The notes: generated by a model from the sequence alone, not told the origin. DNA of 64,000 bases from Streptomyces fulvorobeus (GCF_013167895.1 NZ_BLWC01000001.1:2108001-2172000), one strand, 5' to 3'; shown: positions 27,001 through 40,039, counted from the first letter of the stretch. Made by a program: numbers and translations.

Positions 27001-28575
27001 TCAGCCGATCTCGCCCTCGTCCCCGCCGTCGCCGCCCGGCTCGCCGCCGCCCCTGAGCCGGTCCGCCGCCTCGACCGCGGTGGCCAGTTCGCGTACCGAA
27101 CCGTCTTCCGTCCGGTCCGCCAACGTGTCGGCGCGCGAGGCCAGTTCGCCGAGGCCCGGTGCTCCCGGCAGGTCGCCGCCGCGCAGTGCGTCGGCGAAGT
27201 AGGCGGCCACGGCCGTCACCTGGAGCCGGTTGTTTCCGCCGCCCCACAGCGCCCCGTCGATCTCCCCGGTCTCCACCGACCCGGTCTCCTCGTGCGCCCT
27301 GCGGGTCTTCGGGTCCTGCCAGCGCACGGTCGCGGTCGCCACGTGTCCTGACGCGCCGTCCCGCAGGCGTACGGCATAGAGCGCCGTCACCGTGTGGCCG
27401 GGGCCGACCTCGCCGCCGTCCACGCTGTCGTCGCGGAAGTCCTCGTCCGCGACCTCGCGGTTCTCGTAGCCGATGAGCCTGAACTGCCGGACGGTCCCGC
27501 GGTCGAAGGCCACCTGCGCCTTGGCGTCGCGGGCCCGCAGCTCGACATGGGCGGGGAGCTGGTCGACGAAGACCTCGCGGGCCTGCGTCTCGTCGGAGAT
27601 GTACGTGGTGTGGCCGTCGCCCTTGTTGGTGAGGCGTTCCATCAGCTCGTCCCCGTAGTCGCTGCCGACGCCCACGCCGAAGAGGGTGATGCCGTACTCC
27701 CGGCGGGAGGAGTCGATGCGTCCGAGGATCGCGTCGGCCTCCGTCTCCCCGGTGTTGGCGAGCGCGTCGGACAGCAGCACCACCCGGTTGGTGGCCCCCT
27801 CCCGGTGCCCCTTCACGGCCTCGTCGTAACCGCGCCTGATGCCGGCGTCCACGTTGGTGGAGTCCTGCGGCTCCATGTCCTCGACGATGTCCCTGATCCT
27901 GGTCCTGTTGCCCTGGAGCCGGGTCATCGCAAGGCGGGTCTCGGCCCGGTCGCTGAAGGTGACCAGGGAGACGGAGTCGTCGTCGCGCAGTTCGCCGGTG
28001 AGCACGCCCAGGGACTTCTTGGCCAGGTCCAGGCGGCCTGGTTCGGCCATCGACCCGGAGATGTCGACGACGAAGGTGAGCGCGGCGGGCGGGCGTCCGC
28101 TCACGCCGGCGGCGGCCTTGGTGGCCAGCCCGATCCGTACGAGCGACCAGTCGCCCGCGCCCGACCCGGCGCGGGCGCCGTCGACGCTCACCGAGAAGCC
28201 GTCACCCTTCGGCCGCTGGTAGCCCTGGCGGAAACTGTTGACGAACTCCTCGGGCCGCACGGTCCCCGGTTCGGGCAGCCGCCCGCCGCCCAGGGTACGG
28301 CGCGCGTATCCGTAACTGGCCGTGTCCACGTCCAGGGCGAAGGTCGACAGGTAGTCCGGCGGCGCCGCCTCGCGGCCCGCCTCCGCCCGCTTTCCGGGAC
28401 GGACCTCGTCCGCCGGCCCGTCCGGGGCGGGCGCCCCGCCGTACGAACCCCGTGCGCCCGTCTTGCGGTCCGCCGAGGCCGTCCCGTCCGCCCCCGTGCC
28501 GCAGCCGGTGAGCAGCACTCCGCCCGCCAGCAGCAGGGCGAGCGTCCCCCCGCACTTCGCTGTCCGGTACCTCAT
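27001..28575 (-). CDS. von Willebrand factor A domain lipoprotein (YfbK-like)
   Basis: 524 residues. The lipobox is LLLAGGVLLTGC, so it is likely lipid-anchored outside the membrane. After a YfbK-type lead (STFALDVDTASYGYARRTL, RPEEFVNSFRQGY), the vWA domain has an intact MIDAS: DISGSM near residue 175, then TFSD and SDALANTGETEADAI. A C-terminal domain follows with AVAAYFADALRGGD. The ATG at 28575 starts closest to the signal. Function is unknown; such proteins often scaffold surface complexes. It lies downstream of the ABC genes on the same strand with a 165-bp gap. Confidence 0.88.
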   Translation of the reverse strand: MRYRTAKCGGTLALLLAGGVLLTGCGTGADGTASADRKTGARGSYGGAPAPDGPADEVRPGKRAEAGREAAPPDYLSTFALDVDTASYGYARRTLGGGRLPEPGTVRPEEFVNSFRQGYQRPKGDGFSVSVDGARAGSGAGDWSLVRIGLATKAAAGVSGRPPAALTFVVDISGSMAEPGRLDLAKKSLGVLTGELRDDDSVSLVTFSDRAETRLAMTRLQGNRTRIRDIVEDMEPQDSTNVDAGIRRGYDEAVKGHREGATNRVVLLSDALANTGETEADAILGRIDSSRREYGITLFGVGVGSDYGDELMERLTNKGDGHTTYISDETQAREVFVDQLPAHVELRARDAKAQVAFDRGTVRQFRLIGYENREVADEDFRDDSVDGGEVGPGHTVTALYAVRLRDGASGHVATATVRWQDPKTRRAHEETGSVETGEIDGALWGGGNNRLQVTAVAAYFADALRGGDLPGAPGLGELASRADTLADRTEDGSVRELATAVEAADRLRGGGEPGGDGGDEGEIG

Positions 28576-28740
28576 CGGTCCCCCCACATCGTCGGCGTCT
28601 GTGCATGGGACGTAACGGGGGGCGCGAAGGACCAGACGAAAGAGTTGCGGATGGATCTCGATGCGGCAACGGCGGGCGGAGTGGGCGCGGTCATCAGCGG
28701 AACGTCGAATCGGGTGACGCCGAATCGCGGGAGGCCGGGT

Positions 28741-29619
28741 TCAGGACACGATGTCCTTGCGGCTGAAGCCGCGGAACGCGAAGGCGAACAGGATCAGGGC
28801 GTAGGTGACGGACACCGCGGCGCCCTTGACCATGCCGCCCCACTCCAGATCCGGCTGAAGGGCGTCCGCCCAGGCGAACTGCCAGTGCGCGGGGAGGAAC
28901 TCGCGCCAGGAGCCGAGCGCCGTGACCGCGTCCAGGACGTTGCCGACGATGGTGAGGCCGACGGCTCCGCCGACCGCTCCCAGAGGCGCGTCGGTCTTCG
29001 TCGAAAGCCAGAACGCCAGCGCGGCGGTGACCAGTTGGGAGACGAAGATGAACGCCACCACGAGCGCGAGGCGCGGCACCGTGTCGCCGGTGGCGAGTGC
29101 GCCCCCGGTGGGGAGCTCCAGGGGCCCCCAGCCGTACGCCGCGGCCCCCGCCGCGAGCGCGACCACCGGCAGCAGCGTCATCGCGGCCAGGCTGAAGCCG
29201 AGCGCGACGACGAGCTTGCTCCACAGCAGCCGGTTCCGGGGCACGGGCGCCGCGAGCAGGTAGCGCAGGGAGGACCAGCTGGCCTCGGAGGCGACGGTGT
29301 CCCCGCAGAACAGGGCCACCGGCACCACCAGCAGGAAGCCGGCCGAGACGAACAGGCAGGTCGCGGCGAAGTTCGCGGCGGAGGCCGTCGCGGTGTCCAT
29401 CAGGGTGAGCCGTTCGCCGCCGCCGGGCCCGCCGTCCGGGGTGCCGCCGATCGCGAAGGCGATGATCAGGACGAACGGCAGGGCGGCCAGCACCCCGCCC
29501 ATCAGCAGGGTGCGGCGCCTGCGCAGCTGGCGCATCGCCTCGACCCGCAGCGGCAGCGTGCGCCCGGCCCGGTAGCCGGGCGCCTCGGGGGCCTGGGTCA
29601 CATCGACTGCGGCACTCAT
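28741..29619 (-). CDS. ABC transporter permease subunit (ABC-2 type)
   Basis: 292 residues with about six membrane segments, e.g. LLMGGVLAALPFVLIIAFAIGG, AATCLFVSAGFLLVVPVALFCGDTVASEASWSSLRYLLA and LALVVAFIFVSQLVTAALAFWL. The segment GDTVASEASWSSLRYLLAAPVPR is the typical cytoplasmic coupling loop of ABC-2 permeases. Its ATG overlaps the stop of the upstream hydrolase-ATPase gene by 4 bp, so this permease is the membrane partner of that ATPase domain. Substrate is unknown. Confidence 0.88.
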   Translation of the reverse strand: MSAAVDVTQAPEAPGYRAGRTLPLRVEAMRQLRRRRTLLMGGVLAALPFVLIIAFAIGGTPDGGPGGGERLTLMDTATASAANFAATCLFVSAGFLLVVPVALFCGDTVASEASWSSLRYLLAAPVPRNRLLWSKLVVALGFSLAAMTLLPVVALAAGAAAYGWGPLELPTGGALATGDTVPRLALVVAFIFVSQLVTAALAFWLSTKTDAPLGAVGGAVGLTIVGNVLDAVTALGSWREFLPAHWQFAWADALQPDLEWGGMVKGAAVSVTYALILFAFAFRGFSRKDIVS

Positions 29620-32279
29620 GCGGAGCCTCCGGAGATCAGGGTGAGGAACGCGTCCTCCAGGCGCCGGTGCGGGCCGACGCCCGTCAACGGCAGGTCGAGG
29701 CGGACCAGTTCGGGGATCAGCTCGGAGGAGGTGGCCCCGTCGAGCCGTACGAGCAGCCCGAGGCCGTCGCCCGTGCGCACCGCCGAGCCGACCCCCGGGA
29801 GTGCGGCGACCTTCTCGACGAGCGGTTGTGGGACCTCCCGCGCGGTGGTGACGAGCAGCATGTCACCGGAGCCGGTGATCTCGGCGACGGGTCCCGCCTG
29901 CACGAGCCGGCCCCGGTCCATCACCACCAGGTGCGTGCAGGACTGCTCCACCTCGGAGAGGAGGTGGCTGGAGACGATGACGGTCCGGCCCCCGGCCGCG
30001 TACCGGATCATCACGTCACGCATCTCGCGGATCTGGGGCGGGTCGAGCCCGTTGGTCGGCTCGTCGAGGATCAGGAGGTCCGGCATCCCGAGCATGGCCT
30101 GGGCGATGGCGAGCCGCTGCCGCATGCCCTGCGAGTACGTCCGCACGGCGCGGGCGAGAGCGTCACCGAGCCCGGCGATCTCCAGGGCCTCCTCGATGCG
30201 GGAGTCCTGGGCGGGCCGTCCGGTGGCCTGCCAGTACAGCTCCAGGTTGGCGCGTCCCGACAGGTGCGGCAGGAAGCCCGCCCCTTCCACGAACGAACCG
30301 ACCCGCGACAGGACCGGGGCGCCCGGCCGGATGGCGTGACCGAAGACGCGGATATCGCCCTCGTCGGGGGTGATGAGCCCCATCAGCATGCGCAGGCTGG
30401 TGGTCTTCCCGGCACCGTTGGGCCCGAGGAGTCCCAGCACCTGCCCCTTCTCCACCCGGAAGGACAGCTCCCGCACCGCGTACCGGTCGGCGGACTTGGC
30501 GTACTTCTTGGAGAGACCGGTGATCTGGAGCGGTACGCCGGCGAGCGCCGGGTCGGGCGCGGGGGTGGCGGTACGGCGGCGGGCGGAGAGCAGGAGCGCC
30601 GCGGCGATCACGGCGGCGGCGGCCGGGAGCCCCCAGGTCCACCAGGGCAGGGCGGTCGACGCGGTCGTGACCAGGGGTGCGGTGGGCAGGGACAGCGGGC
30701 CTTCGAGGGACGCGGTGTACGTGGCGGGCTCGGCCGGGGAGGCGTAGCCGAGGTCGGTGGCGGACAGGACGAGGCGCAGCCGGTGCCCGGAGTCGAGCTC
30801 GTGGTCGACGGCCGGGAGGGTCAGCTCGATGGGCCTGCCCTGCTGGGCGGGGGTGATCCGGTGGGCGGTGACAAGCTGGGAGGGCAGCACCTGCTGCTTC
30901 CCGTCAGGCGACACGTCGTACACCTTCCCGAACAGCACGGCGTCGCCGCTGCCTTCTCCACCGTCAGCGGTGACGTTCACCCGGACGGTGGGTGTCCCGG
31001 TGACGCGTACGGAATCGGCGAGCGGACCGGAGTCGAACCGCGCGTACTGCCCGGGGAAGTCGAGCGAGAGCCCGACGCCGAAGGAGGACAGCTGCGAGAG
31101 CCCGCCGCCGATGCCCGGGACGGCGGAGATCGCGGGCGGGGCGGCCCCGGCGGGGTTGCGGAAGGTCTGTTCGCCCCCGCGGAGTACGACCTTCTCTCCC
31201 GCACCCTTCAGCCCCGGATAGCGGGCGCTGCTCGCGCCCCGCTGCTGGGCGGCCCCGTCGGTGGAGTCGATGCCTCCGGTACGGGTGATACGGAAGGCGG
31301 GCCCTGCGTCGGCCCCCTTCTCCTCCTTGAGATAGCGGTCGAACCACGCTCCGACGCGCCCCTCGACCCGGTCGCCCTCCCTGTTCCCGCCGTCGTGCCC
31401 ACCGGCGATCCAGTCGACGGCGACGGGCGCGCCGTTGCCGCTGATGGCCTTCGCCATGGCGTCGGCGTGGTCGAGCGGGAAGAGGGAGTCGGACTGGCCC
31501 TGAACGATCAGCGCGGGCACGTCGATGCGGTCGGCCACGGCTACCGGGGAGCGCTCGGTCAGCAGCGCACGTGCGGCGGCGTCCGGTTTCCCGCTGACGG
31601 CGACCCGCTCGTACATCTCGCAGAGCCGCTTCTCGAACTTCTGGCAGCCACCGCCGGTGGTGACGAAGATCCCGGCCCAGAGCTTCTTGAACACCCCGTC
31701 GGGGAAGAGCGCGTCGGCCAGGTTCCAGTAGGCGATCACCGGCGCGACGGCGTCGACACGCTTGTCCTGCCCGGCGGCCAGCAGCGAGACGGCGCCCCCG
31801 TAGGAGGCCCCGGTGAGTCCCACGCGGGGATCGCCCTCGCCGTCGAGCTGCACCTCCGGCCGGCCGGCCAGCCAGTCGATGAGGCCGGAGACGTCCTTGA
31901 CCTCGCGATCGGGCGCGTTGAGCGAGATCTCCCCGCCCGACTTCCCGAACCCGCGCGCCGACCAGGTCAGCACGGCGTACCCGTCCGCGGCCAGCTTCCG
32001 GGCCTGGTCCCGCACCTCGGCCTTGCTGCCGCCGAAGCCGTGCCCGATGAGCACGGCGGGCCGCCGCTCGGAGCCCCCGGCCGTGAAGTACGACGTGTCG
32101 ATCGGCACCCCGTCCATCCGCAGCGTCCGGTCCTCGCGCCGCACCGTGGGACCGCTGTCGTCGGCGACCGCGGTCCACGTGCCGCCACCCGCGAGCACGA
32201 CGAGCGCGGCGAGGCCGGCGACCCATCGGCCGCGCTTGTGTGGCAGCCGGGGCCGCCACCGGGAAGTTGGGGAGTCCAT
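29616..32279 (-). CDS. Fusion of an exported S15/CocE-type alpha/beta hydrolase with an ABC ATPase
   Basis: 887 residues. Residues 18-40 form a membrane or signal segment (WVAGLAALVVLAGGGTWTAVA). The hydrolase follows: VLIGHGFGGSKAE, nucleophile elbow GASYGG (Ser near 158), Asp in GQSDSLFP, His in AGGHDGGN, and then a jelly-roll domain like X-Pro dipeptidyl peptidases. A transmembrane helix (WWTWGLPAAAAVIAAALLLSA, about 545-570) leads to a complete ABC ATPase: GPNGAGKTT near 618, YSQGMRQRLAIAQAML, LLILDEPTNGLD. The topology implies an outside hydrolase tethered to an inside ATPase, with the permease encoded next. Substrate is unknown. Confidence 0.88.
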   Translation of the reverse strand: MDSPTSRWRPRLPHKRGRWVAGLAALVVLAGGGTWTAVADDSGPTVRREDRTLRMDGVPIDTSYFTAGGSERRPAVLIGHGFGGSKAEVRDQARKLAADGYAVLTWSARGFGKSGGEISLNAPDREVKDVSGLIDWLAGRPEVQLDGEGDPRVGLTGASYGGAVSLLAAGQDKRVDAVAPVIAYWNLADALFPDGVFKKLWAGIFVTTGGGCQKFEKRLCEMYERVAVSGKPDAAARALLTERSPVAVADRIDVPALIVQGQSDSLFPLDHADAMAKAISGNGAPVAVDWIAGGHDGGNREGDRVEGRVGAWFDRYLKEEKGADAGPAFRITRTGGIDSTDGAAQQRGASSARYPGLKGAGEKVVLRGGEQTFRNPAGAAPPAISAVPGIGGGLSQLSSFGVGLSLDFPGQYARFDSGPLADSVRVTGTPTVRVNVTADGGEGSGDAVLFGKVYDVSPDGKQQVLPSQLVTAHRITPAQQGRPIELTLPAVDHELDSGHRLRLVLSATDLGYASPAEPATYTASLEGPLSLPTAPLVTTASTALPWWTWGLPAAAAVIAAALLLSARRRTATPAPDPALAGVPLQITGLSKKYAKSADRYAVRELSFRVEKGQVLGLLGPNGAGKTTSLRMLMGLITPDEGDIRVFGHAIRPGAPVLSRVGSFVEGAGFLPHLSGRANLELYWQATGRPAQDSRIEEALEIAGLGDALARAVRTYSQGMRQRLAIAQAMLGMPDLLILDEPTNGLDPPQIREMRDVMIRYAAGGRTVIVSSHLLSEVEQSCTHLVVMDRGRLVQAGPVAEITGSGDMLLVTTAREVPQPLVEKVAALPGVGSAVRTGDGLGLLVRLDGATSSELIPELVRLDLPLTGVGPHRRLEDAFLTLISGGSA

Positions 32280-32452
32280 ACTCCGACCCTAAGCGGACGC
32301 CGAAGCTCCCCGGAAAGTCGGCGGGGGGAGGTACCCGGCCTCCTTGAGAGGTACGGGGTGTCTCCCTCGTACTCCTTTCGCGGTACACCGCGAGAGGGCC
32401 CGCACCTCAGGGACCGTCCCGCGTTCACCCTCGACGTACGCGACCGGTGGCA
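32280..32452. other. Intergenic region upstream of the hydrolase-ATPase fusion
   Basis: No gene recognised. It lies between the start of the minus-strand fusion gene and the methyltransferase fragment. A GGTACNGGGTGTCTCC segment and TCGCGGTACACCGCGA (an inverted repeat near 32379-32396) may be regulatory. Confidence 0.3.
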
Positions 32453-32617
32453 CCCGGCGGCCTCCACATCGTCGACGATCTCCTGCCGCAACCCAGGTGG
32501 CCCCCCGACCACCGGCCCCGCGTCGACGCGTTCCTCGAACAATTGCCTGATCAAAGCAACTTGCTTGGAACCGCCGCGACATGGGCATCAGGACTGGTCA
32601 TCGGATCGCGTATCTGA
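32453..32617 (+). pseudogene. C-terminal fragment of an O-methyltransferase
   Basis: A 55-codon open stretch, with no start codon, that ends in a stop at 32615-32617. It reads PGGLHIVDDLLPQPRWPPDH, then RVDAFLEQLPDQSN, and ends TAATWASGLVIGSRI. This is the last beta-strands of class I SAM-dependent O-methyltransferases (typical LRPGGLYVVDDLLPQP... and a closing WASGLVV). The N-terminal SAM-binding part is not found upstream. The second half uses AT-rich codons unlike its neighbours (ttg cct gat caa agc aac ttg ctt). A truncated gene, likely a deletion scar. Confidence 0.6.
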
Positions 32618-32635
32618 CGGTCTATCGTGGGCGCC

Positions 32636-33568
32636 ATGGCCGCTGATCTCATTCGCATCGTGTCCCGCGACTCGCCCATGGCGCTCGCCCAGGTGGAGCG
32701 CGTCCGCGCCGAACTGGCCGCGCTCCACCCCGACACCCGCACCGAGGTCGTCGCTGTGAAGACGACCGGTGACAAGTGGATGGGCGACCTGGCCCTGGTC
32801 GAGGGCAAGGGCGCGTTCACCAAAGAGGTCGACCAGGCGCTGCTCGCCGGGGACGCGGACCTAGCGGTGCACTGCGTGAAGGACGTCCCCGCTGACCGGC
32901 CCCTGCCGGCCGGCACGACCTTCGCCGCCTTCCTCGAACGCGACGACATTCGCGACGCTCTCATCCACCCGGACGGCCTGCACCTCGACCAGCTCCCGTC
33001 CGGGACCCGGATCGGCACCTCCTCCGTACGGCGCATCGCCCAGCTCGCCGCCTCGCACCCGCACCTGGAATGCGTACCGATGCGCGGCAACGCCAATCGC
33101 CGCCTGGAAAAGCTCGCCGCCGGTGAGGCCGACGCGCTCCTGTTGGCCGTCTCCGGCCTTGAGCGCATCGGCCGCACCGATGTGATCACCGAGATCCTGT
33201 CGCCCGAGGTCATGTGCCCGCCGATCGGAGCCGGGGTCCTGGCCCTTCAGTGCCGCGAGGACGACACCGAGCTCATCGACCTCGTGAGCGCGCTCGGCGA
33301 CCCCGACACGCACCGCGAGACGACGGCCGAGCGCATGTTCCTCCACGTCCTGCAAGGGCACTGCAACTCGCCCATCGCCGGGTACGCCCAGACTGAGGGA
33401 AACGGTGAACTCTCGCTACGAGCGAAGGTGTTCACCCCCGACGGGAAGACGGTCCTGAACGCCCACGAGTGGGCCGGCCGCCTCGACCCCGCCACCCTCG
33501 GCACCTCTGTCGCCGTCGCCCTGCTACGCCAGGGCGCGCGAGAACTGATCGACGGCATCGCGCACTGA
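32636..33568 (+). CDS. hemC: Hydroxymethylbilane synthase (porphobilinogen deaminase), solitary copy
   Basis: 310 residues with the HemC fold. It carries [64 protein letters not shown] and [12 protein letters not shown], and GHCNSPIAG with the Cys that carries the dipyrromethane cofactor. It joins four porphobilinogens into hydroxymethylbilane in tetrapyrrole synthesis. Unlike the normal hem operon, no hemA, hemB or hemD lies beside it, so it is probably a second copy. The ATG at 32636 has no ribosome site and a TATCGT-like -10 just upstream, so the transcript may be leaderless; a GTG at 32627 is the alternative. Confidence 0.9.
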   Translation: MAADLIRIVSRDSPMALAQVERVRAELAALHPDTRTEVVAVKTTGDKWMGDLALVEGKGAFTKEVDQALLAGDADLAVHCVKDVPADRPLPAGTTFAAFLERDDIRDALIHPDGLHLDQLPSGTRIGTSSVRRIAQLAASHPHLECVPMRGNANRRLEKLAAGEADALLLAVSGLERIGRTDVITEILSPEVMCPPIGAGVLALQCREDDTELIDLVSALGDPDTHRETTAERMFLHVLQGHCNSPIAGYAQTEGNGELSLRAKVFTPDGKTVLNAHEWAGRLDPATLGTSVAVALLRQGARELIDGIAH

Positions 33569-33671
33569 CGGAGTCCCGACGTGGCGTGTCTCGCGGGACG
33601 GCCGGGTCGCAAGCTGTGCGCTCATGGAGTACAGCCTGCGGAGAAGGACCGGAGCTTGCGCACCGGCATCT

Positions 33672-34706
33672 CTAGGGGCGCTTCGAGGGCACGGGCTTCA
33701 GTCCCGGCCAGCGTGTCAGCATGCGGTGGCGCAGGTCCGTGGCGAGGGTGCTCAGAGCGTGGAGCTCCGGGTGGGCGGCTGTCAGGTCGGCCACCACGCG
33801 CAGGCGGTGGACGAGGCGGCCACGGGCCGTCGTGGTGCCCCACTTCCAGTCCTGGTCCGGGATGCGGGCCAGGTGGCCGGTGGTGCCGCGGTGGGCCCGC
33901 TGGACCAGGGCGTCACCGAGGATGAGCCAGCCCGCGCACGCGTCGGTGAGGCCGGTGTCGTCGAGGTCGCCGCCGGTCGCGGTGCGCCAAGCCGTGCGGT
34001 AGGCGGTGGTGGCCCGGTCCAGCAGGGGTCCGGCCGCGGTGGTGACGCACCAGCAGGTCGGGAAGCCGATGCGCAGGTAGGCGAGTTCGGTCAGACCGTT
34101 GCCCAGCGCCGCCTGTTCGAAGTCGATGAACCTGACGCCGTCGGTGGTGTGCAGATCGTTCCCGGGGCACGGGTCCCCGTGGAGCAGGGCGTTCACCGGG
34201 GCGTGGGCGAGCCTGTGGACCAGGGCGTCCAGCTCGTCCCTCACGCCCGGTGGCGCCGGGGCCCCGAGCGTCTCGGCCAGGGCGAGGAAGGAGGTGACGT
34301 CGGCCTCCGTGGGGCCCTGGCGGCGGGGAAGGGACCCGGTGTCGCCGGACTCCGCGGTGGCGTGCAGCCTGGCCAGGGCCGCCGCGTAGTCGACGATCCA
34401 GTCGGCGGCCGGCCGGCGGGCCGCCACGTGTTCCAGGACGAGGACCCGTTCCCCGGGGTCGGTTCCCAGCAGCGCGGGCACCACGGGGCTCGCGGCGCGG
34501 GCGGCGATCCTCAGGGCGGCGACCTCGCGCCCGTACCGTTCCTCCGCGCCGGGCCCTTCGACGAGCTGTTTCAGCACCGCTGTCCGCCCGTCCAGCCCGA
34601 TGCGCCAGACCCGCGAACGCGGGCTGCTCTCCAGGCCGCGTGGGCGCCTGGGGGCTCCGAGCTGGGCCCGCAGCACTTCCCCGAACGGCAGTTGGGAACC
34701 CCTCAT
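33672..34706 (-). CDS. Aminoglycoside phosphotransferase (APH)-family kinase
   Basis: 344 residues with the APH small-molecule kinase fold: a nucleotide-binding lobe (VWRIGLDGRTAVLKQL with the ATP Lys), RVLVLEHV hinge, catalytic loop NALLHGDPCPGND, and metal-binding VRFIDFEQAALG. The family phosphorylates antibiotics or metabolites; nothing here proves drug resistance. Convergent with hemC. Start ATG at 34706 (MRGSQLPFGEVLRAQLG). Confidence 0.88.
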   Translation of the reverse strand: MRGSQLPFGEVLRAQLGAPRRPRGLESSPRSRVWRIGLDGRTAVLKQLVEGPGAEERYGREVAALRIAARAASPVVPALLGTDPGERVLVLEHVAARRPAADWIVDYAAALARLHATAESGDTGSLPRRQGPTEADVTSFLALAETLGAPAPPGVRDELDALVHRLAHAPVNALLHGDPCPGNDLHTTDGVRFIDFEQAALGNGLTELAYLRIGFPTCWCVTTAAGPLLDRATTAYRTAWRTATGGDLDDTGLTDACAGWLILGDALVQRAHRGTTGHLARIPDQDWKWGTTTARGRLVHRLRVVADLTAAHPELHALSTLATDLRHRMLTRWPGLKPVPSKRP

Positions 34707-34804
34707 GAGGCCACCTTGTCATCCTGGACCGCCCCGGACCACGGAACCCCCACCCGCGGGGTGCGGGCGAGGGCTCGGGGCGTACGGATGTGTGGATGTA
34801 CGGG

Positions 34805-36307
<1,503 letters not shown>

Positions 36308-36321
36308 GACTGCGTGCTCCT

Positions 36322-38225
<1,904 letters not shown>

Positions 38226-38229
<4 letters not shown>

Positions 38230-39134
38230 CGGGCGGCCTCCGGGCCGTAGAGGGGGAGCCTGGGGTCGACGGGCCGCTGTGGCCAGGTCTCGCGGACCCA
38301 GCTGTGGTCGGGGTGGTCGCGGATCAGCCACTCGCGCTGCTCCCCCGGCCCCGCCATCACGTTCAGGTAGTAGAGGGTGCTGCCGGGCGGGGCGATGGAC
38401 GGGCCGTGCCAGCCGTCGGGGATGAGGACGGTGTCGCCGGTACGGACCTCGGCGAGGACGTCCGTGCCGCCGGGCCGCGACGGCGACACCCGGTGGTAGG
38501 CGAGGCCGTCCTCCTCCACCTCGAAGTAGTAGATCTCCTCCAGCACGGACTCGGTTCCGGGCACGTGCTCGTCGTGCTTGTGCGGCGGGTAGGAGGACCA
38601 GTTGCCCCCGGGGGTGAGGACCTCGACCGCGATGAGGCGGTCGCAGTCGAAGGTGTCGGCGGCGGCGAAGTTGTTGACCTGGCGGGAGCAGTTCCCGGTG
38701 CCGCGCAGCTCGACGGGTACCTCCGGCGCGGGGCCGTAGCGAGCGGGGAGCCGTCGCTCGCACCTCGCTCCTGCCAGGGCGAAGCGGCCTCCCGCGCCGG
38801 AGGCGATCTGTGCGTGGGCGTCACGCGGTAGATACGCGAAATCGCTCACCCCGCTGAACACACTGTCCCTGCCCAGCAGTTCAAAGATCTCACCTGCCGT
38901 GTGCACCGTACAGCCACCGGTCAACGGCAGAATGATCCATTCGCTCTCCCCGGTTGCCAGGGTGTGAACACCGCCCGGCTCCAGTTCGAGCACACGCAGA
39001 CTCGACCGGTCCCATCCGGCCCGCTCCGGGCCGATGTCGAGGGCGTAGGCACCGGTTCCCGCGCTGCCGGCCGGGAGGTGGTGGCGGTTTCGTCCCTGGT
39101 CCTCGTGCGTCGTCGTCTCCATGGTTCCACCCAT
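38226..39134 (-). CDS. iolB: 5-deoxy-glucuronate isomerase
   Basis: 302 residues in a bicupin fold. Features are GVHTLATGESEWIILPLTGGC, the metal-binding WSSYPPHKHDEH (two His, Asp/Glu) and EEIYYFEVEEDGLAYHRV. It converts 5-deoxy-glucuronate to 5-dehydro-2-deoxygluconate. The ATG at 39134 (MGGTMETTT) has GGGGGAAGG five bases upstream; the ATG at 39122 is an alternative. It overlaps iolD by 4 bp. Confidence 0.93.
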
Positions 39135-39151
39135 GCCCTTCCCCCGCCCTC

Positions 39152-40039
39152 CTAGAGCAGTGCCACGGCCGTGTCGACCGCTGCGGCCACGTCGTCGTCG
39201 GCCGGATAGAGCAGCGAGCGGCCCACCACCAGCCCTTGGACGGACGGCAGCCGCAGCGCGCCGCGCCACTTCTCGTACGTCCCGTCGAGATCGCCGCCCA
39301 CCTCTCCGCCGAGCAGTACGGCGGGCAGGGTGGAGGTCTCCATCACCCGGGCCATGTCGTCGGGGTCCTCCGTGACGGGGACCTTGAGCCAGGTGTACGC
39401 GGAGGTACCGGCCAGGCCGGAGGCGATGGCGATGGACAGGGTCACGGCCTCCGCGCCCAGGTCGTTGCGGAGCCGCCCGCCGACGCGGCGGCAGAGGAAC
39501 GGCTCGACGAAGACGGGCAGCCGGTGGGCCGCCATGTCGTCGATGGCGCGGGCCGTGGTGTGCAGGGTGTCGAGGGAGCCCGGGTCGTCGTAGTCGAGGC
39601 GGAGCAGCAGCTTGCCCGCGTCGAAGCCGAGCCGGGCCAGATCGGTGGGGCGGTGGCCGGTGAACCGGTCGTCCAGCTCGAAGGACGCTCCGGCGAGTCC
39701 GCCCCGGTTCATGGAGCCGATGACGACCTTGCCCTCCAGGGCTCCGAGGAGCAGCAGGTCGTCGAGGATGTCGGCGGTGGCGAGCACCCCGTCGACGCCG
39801 GGCCGGGAGAGGGCGAGGCAGAGCCGGTCGAGGAGCTCGAAGCGGTTGGCCATGGCCAGCGCGTGTTCACCGACGCCGAGCGAGCCGCGGCCCGGATGGT
39901 CCGCCGCGATGATCATCAGCCGCCCGCCGGGAGGGAGAAGGGGCCGCCGCCTCCGCCGGGCCGCGGCCTCGGCCACGGCTTCGGGGTGGTGCACCCGCAG
40001 CCGGACGAGCTCGGACGCGGAGGAGGCCGCGGGCGTCAT
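39152..40039 (-). CDS. TIM-barrel aldolase-like protein of the iol operon (Cgl0159 family)
   Basis: 295 residues, a (beta/alpha)8 barrel: MIIAADHPGRGSLGVG at strand 1, GVLATADILDDLLLL, KLLLRLDYDDPGS, FVEPFLC, TAYTWLKVPV-like SAYTWLKVP with the candidate Schiff-base Lys, and VLLGGEVGG. This family sits in actinobacterial inositol operons and probably cleaves 2-deoxy-5-keto-gluconate-6-phosphate (the IolJ step); that role is inference from position. The ATG overlaps the iolC stop by 4 bp (ATGA). Confidence 0.8.
   Translation of the reverse strand: MTPAASSASELVRLRVHHPEAVAEAAARRRRRPLLPPGGRLMIIAADHPGRGSLGVGEHALAMANRFELLDRLCLALSRPGVDGVLATADILDDLLLLGALEGKVVIGSMNRGGLAGASFELDDRFTGHRPTDLARLGFDAGKLLLRLDYDDPGSLDTLHTTARAIDDMAAHRLPVFVEPFLCRRVGGRLRNDLGAEAVTLSIAIASGLAGTSAYTWLKVPVTEDPDDMARVMETSTLPAVLLGGEVGGDLDGTYEKWRGALRLPSVQGLVVGRSLLYPADDDVAAAVDTAVALL

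Noticed and set aside
27394..30339. A 981-codon plus-strand frame across the vWA lipoprotein and ABC permease genes
   Set aside because: Crosses two well-supported minus-strand genes, with no domain or ribosome site.
29667..32759. A 1030-codon open frame on the plus strand opposite the hydrolase-ATPase fusion
   Set aside because: Antisense shadow with biased composition; the minus-strand gene has catalytic motifs and a coupled neighbour.
33672..34706. Antibiotic resistance or a biosynthetic cluster suggested by the APH-family gene
   Set aside because: APH-fold kinases are mostly metabolic; no biosynthetic genes lie nearby.
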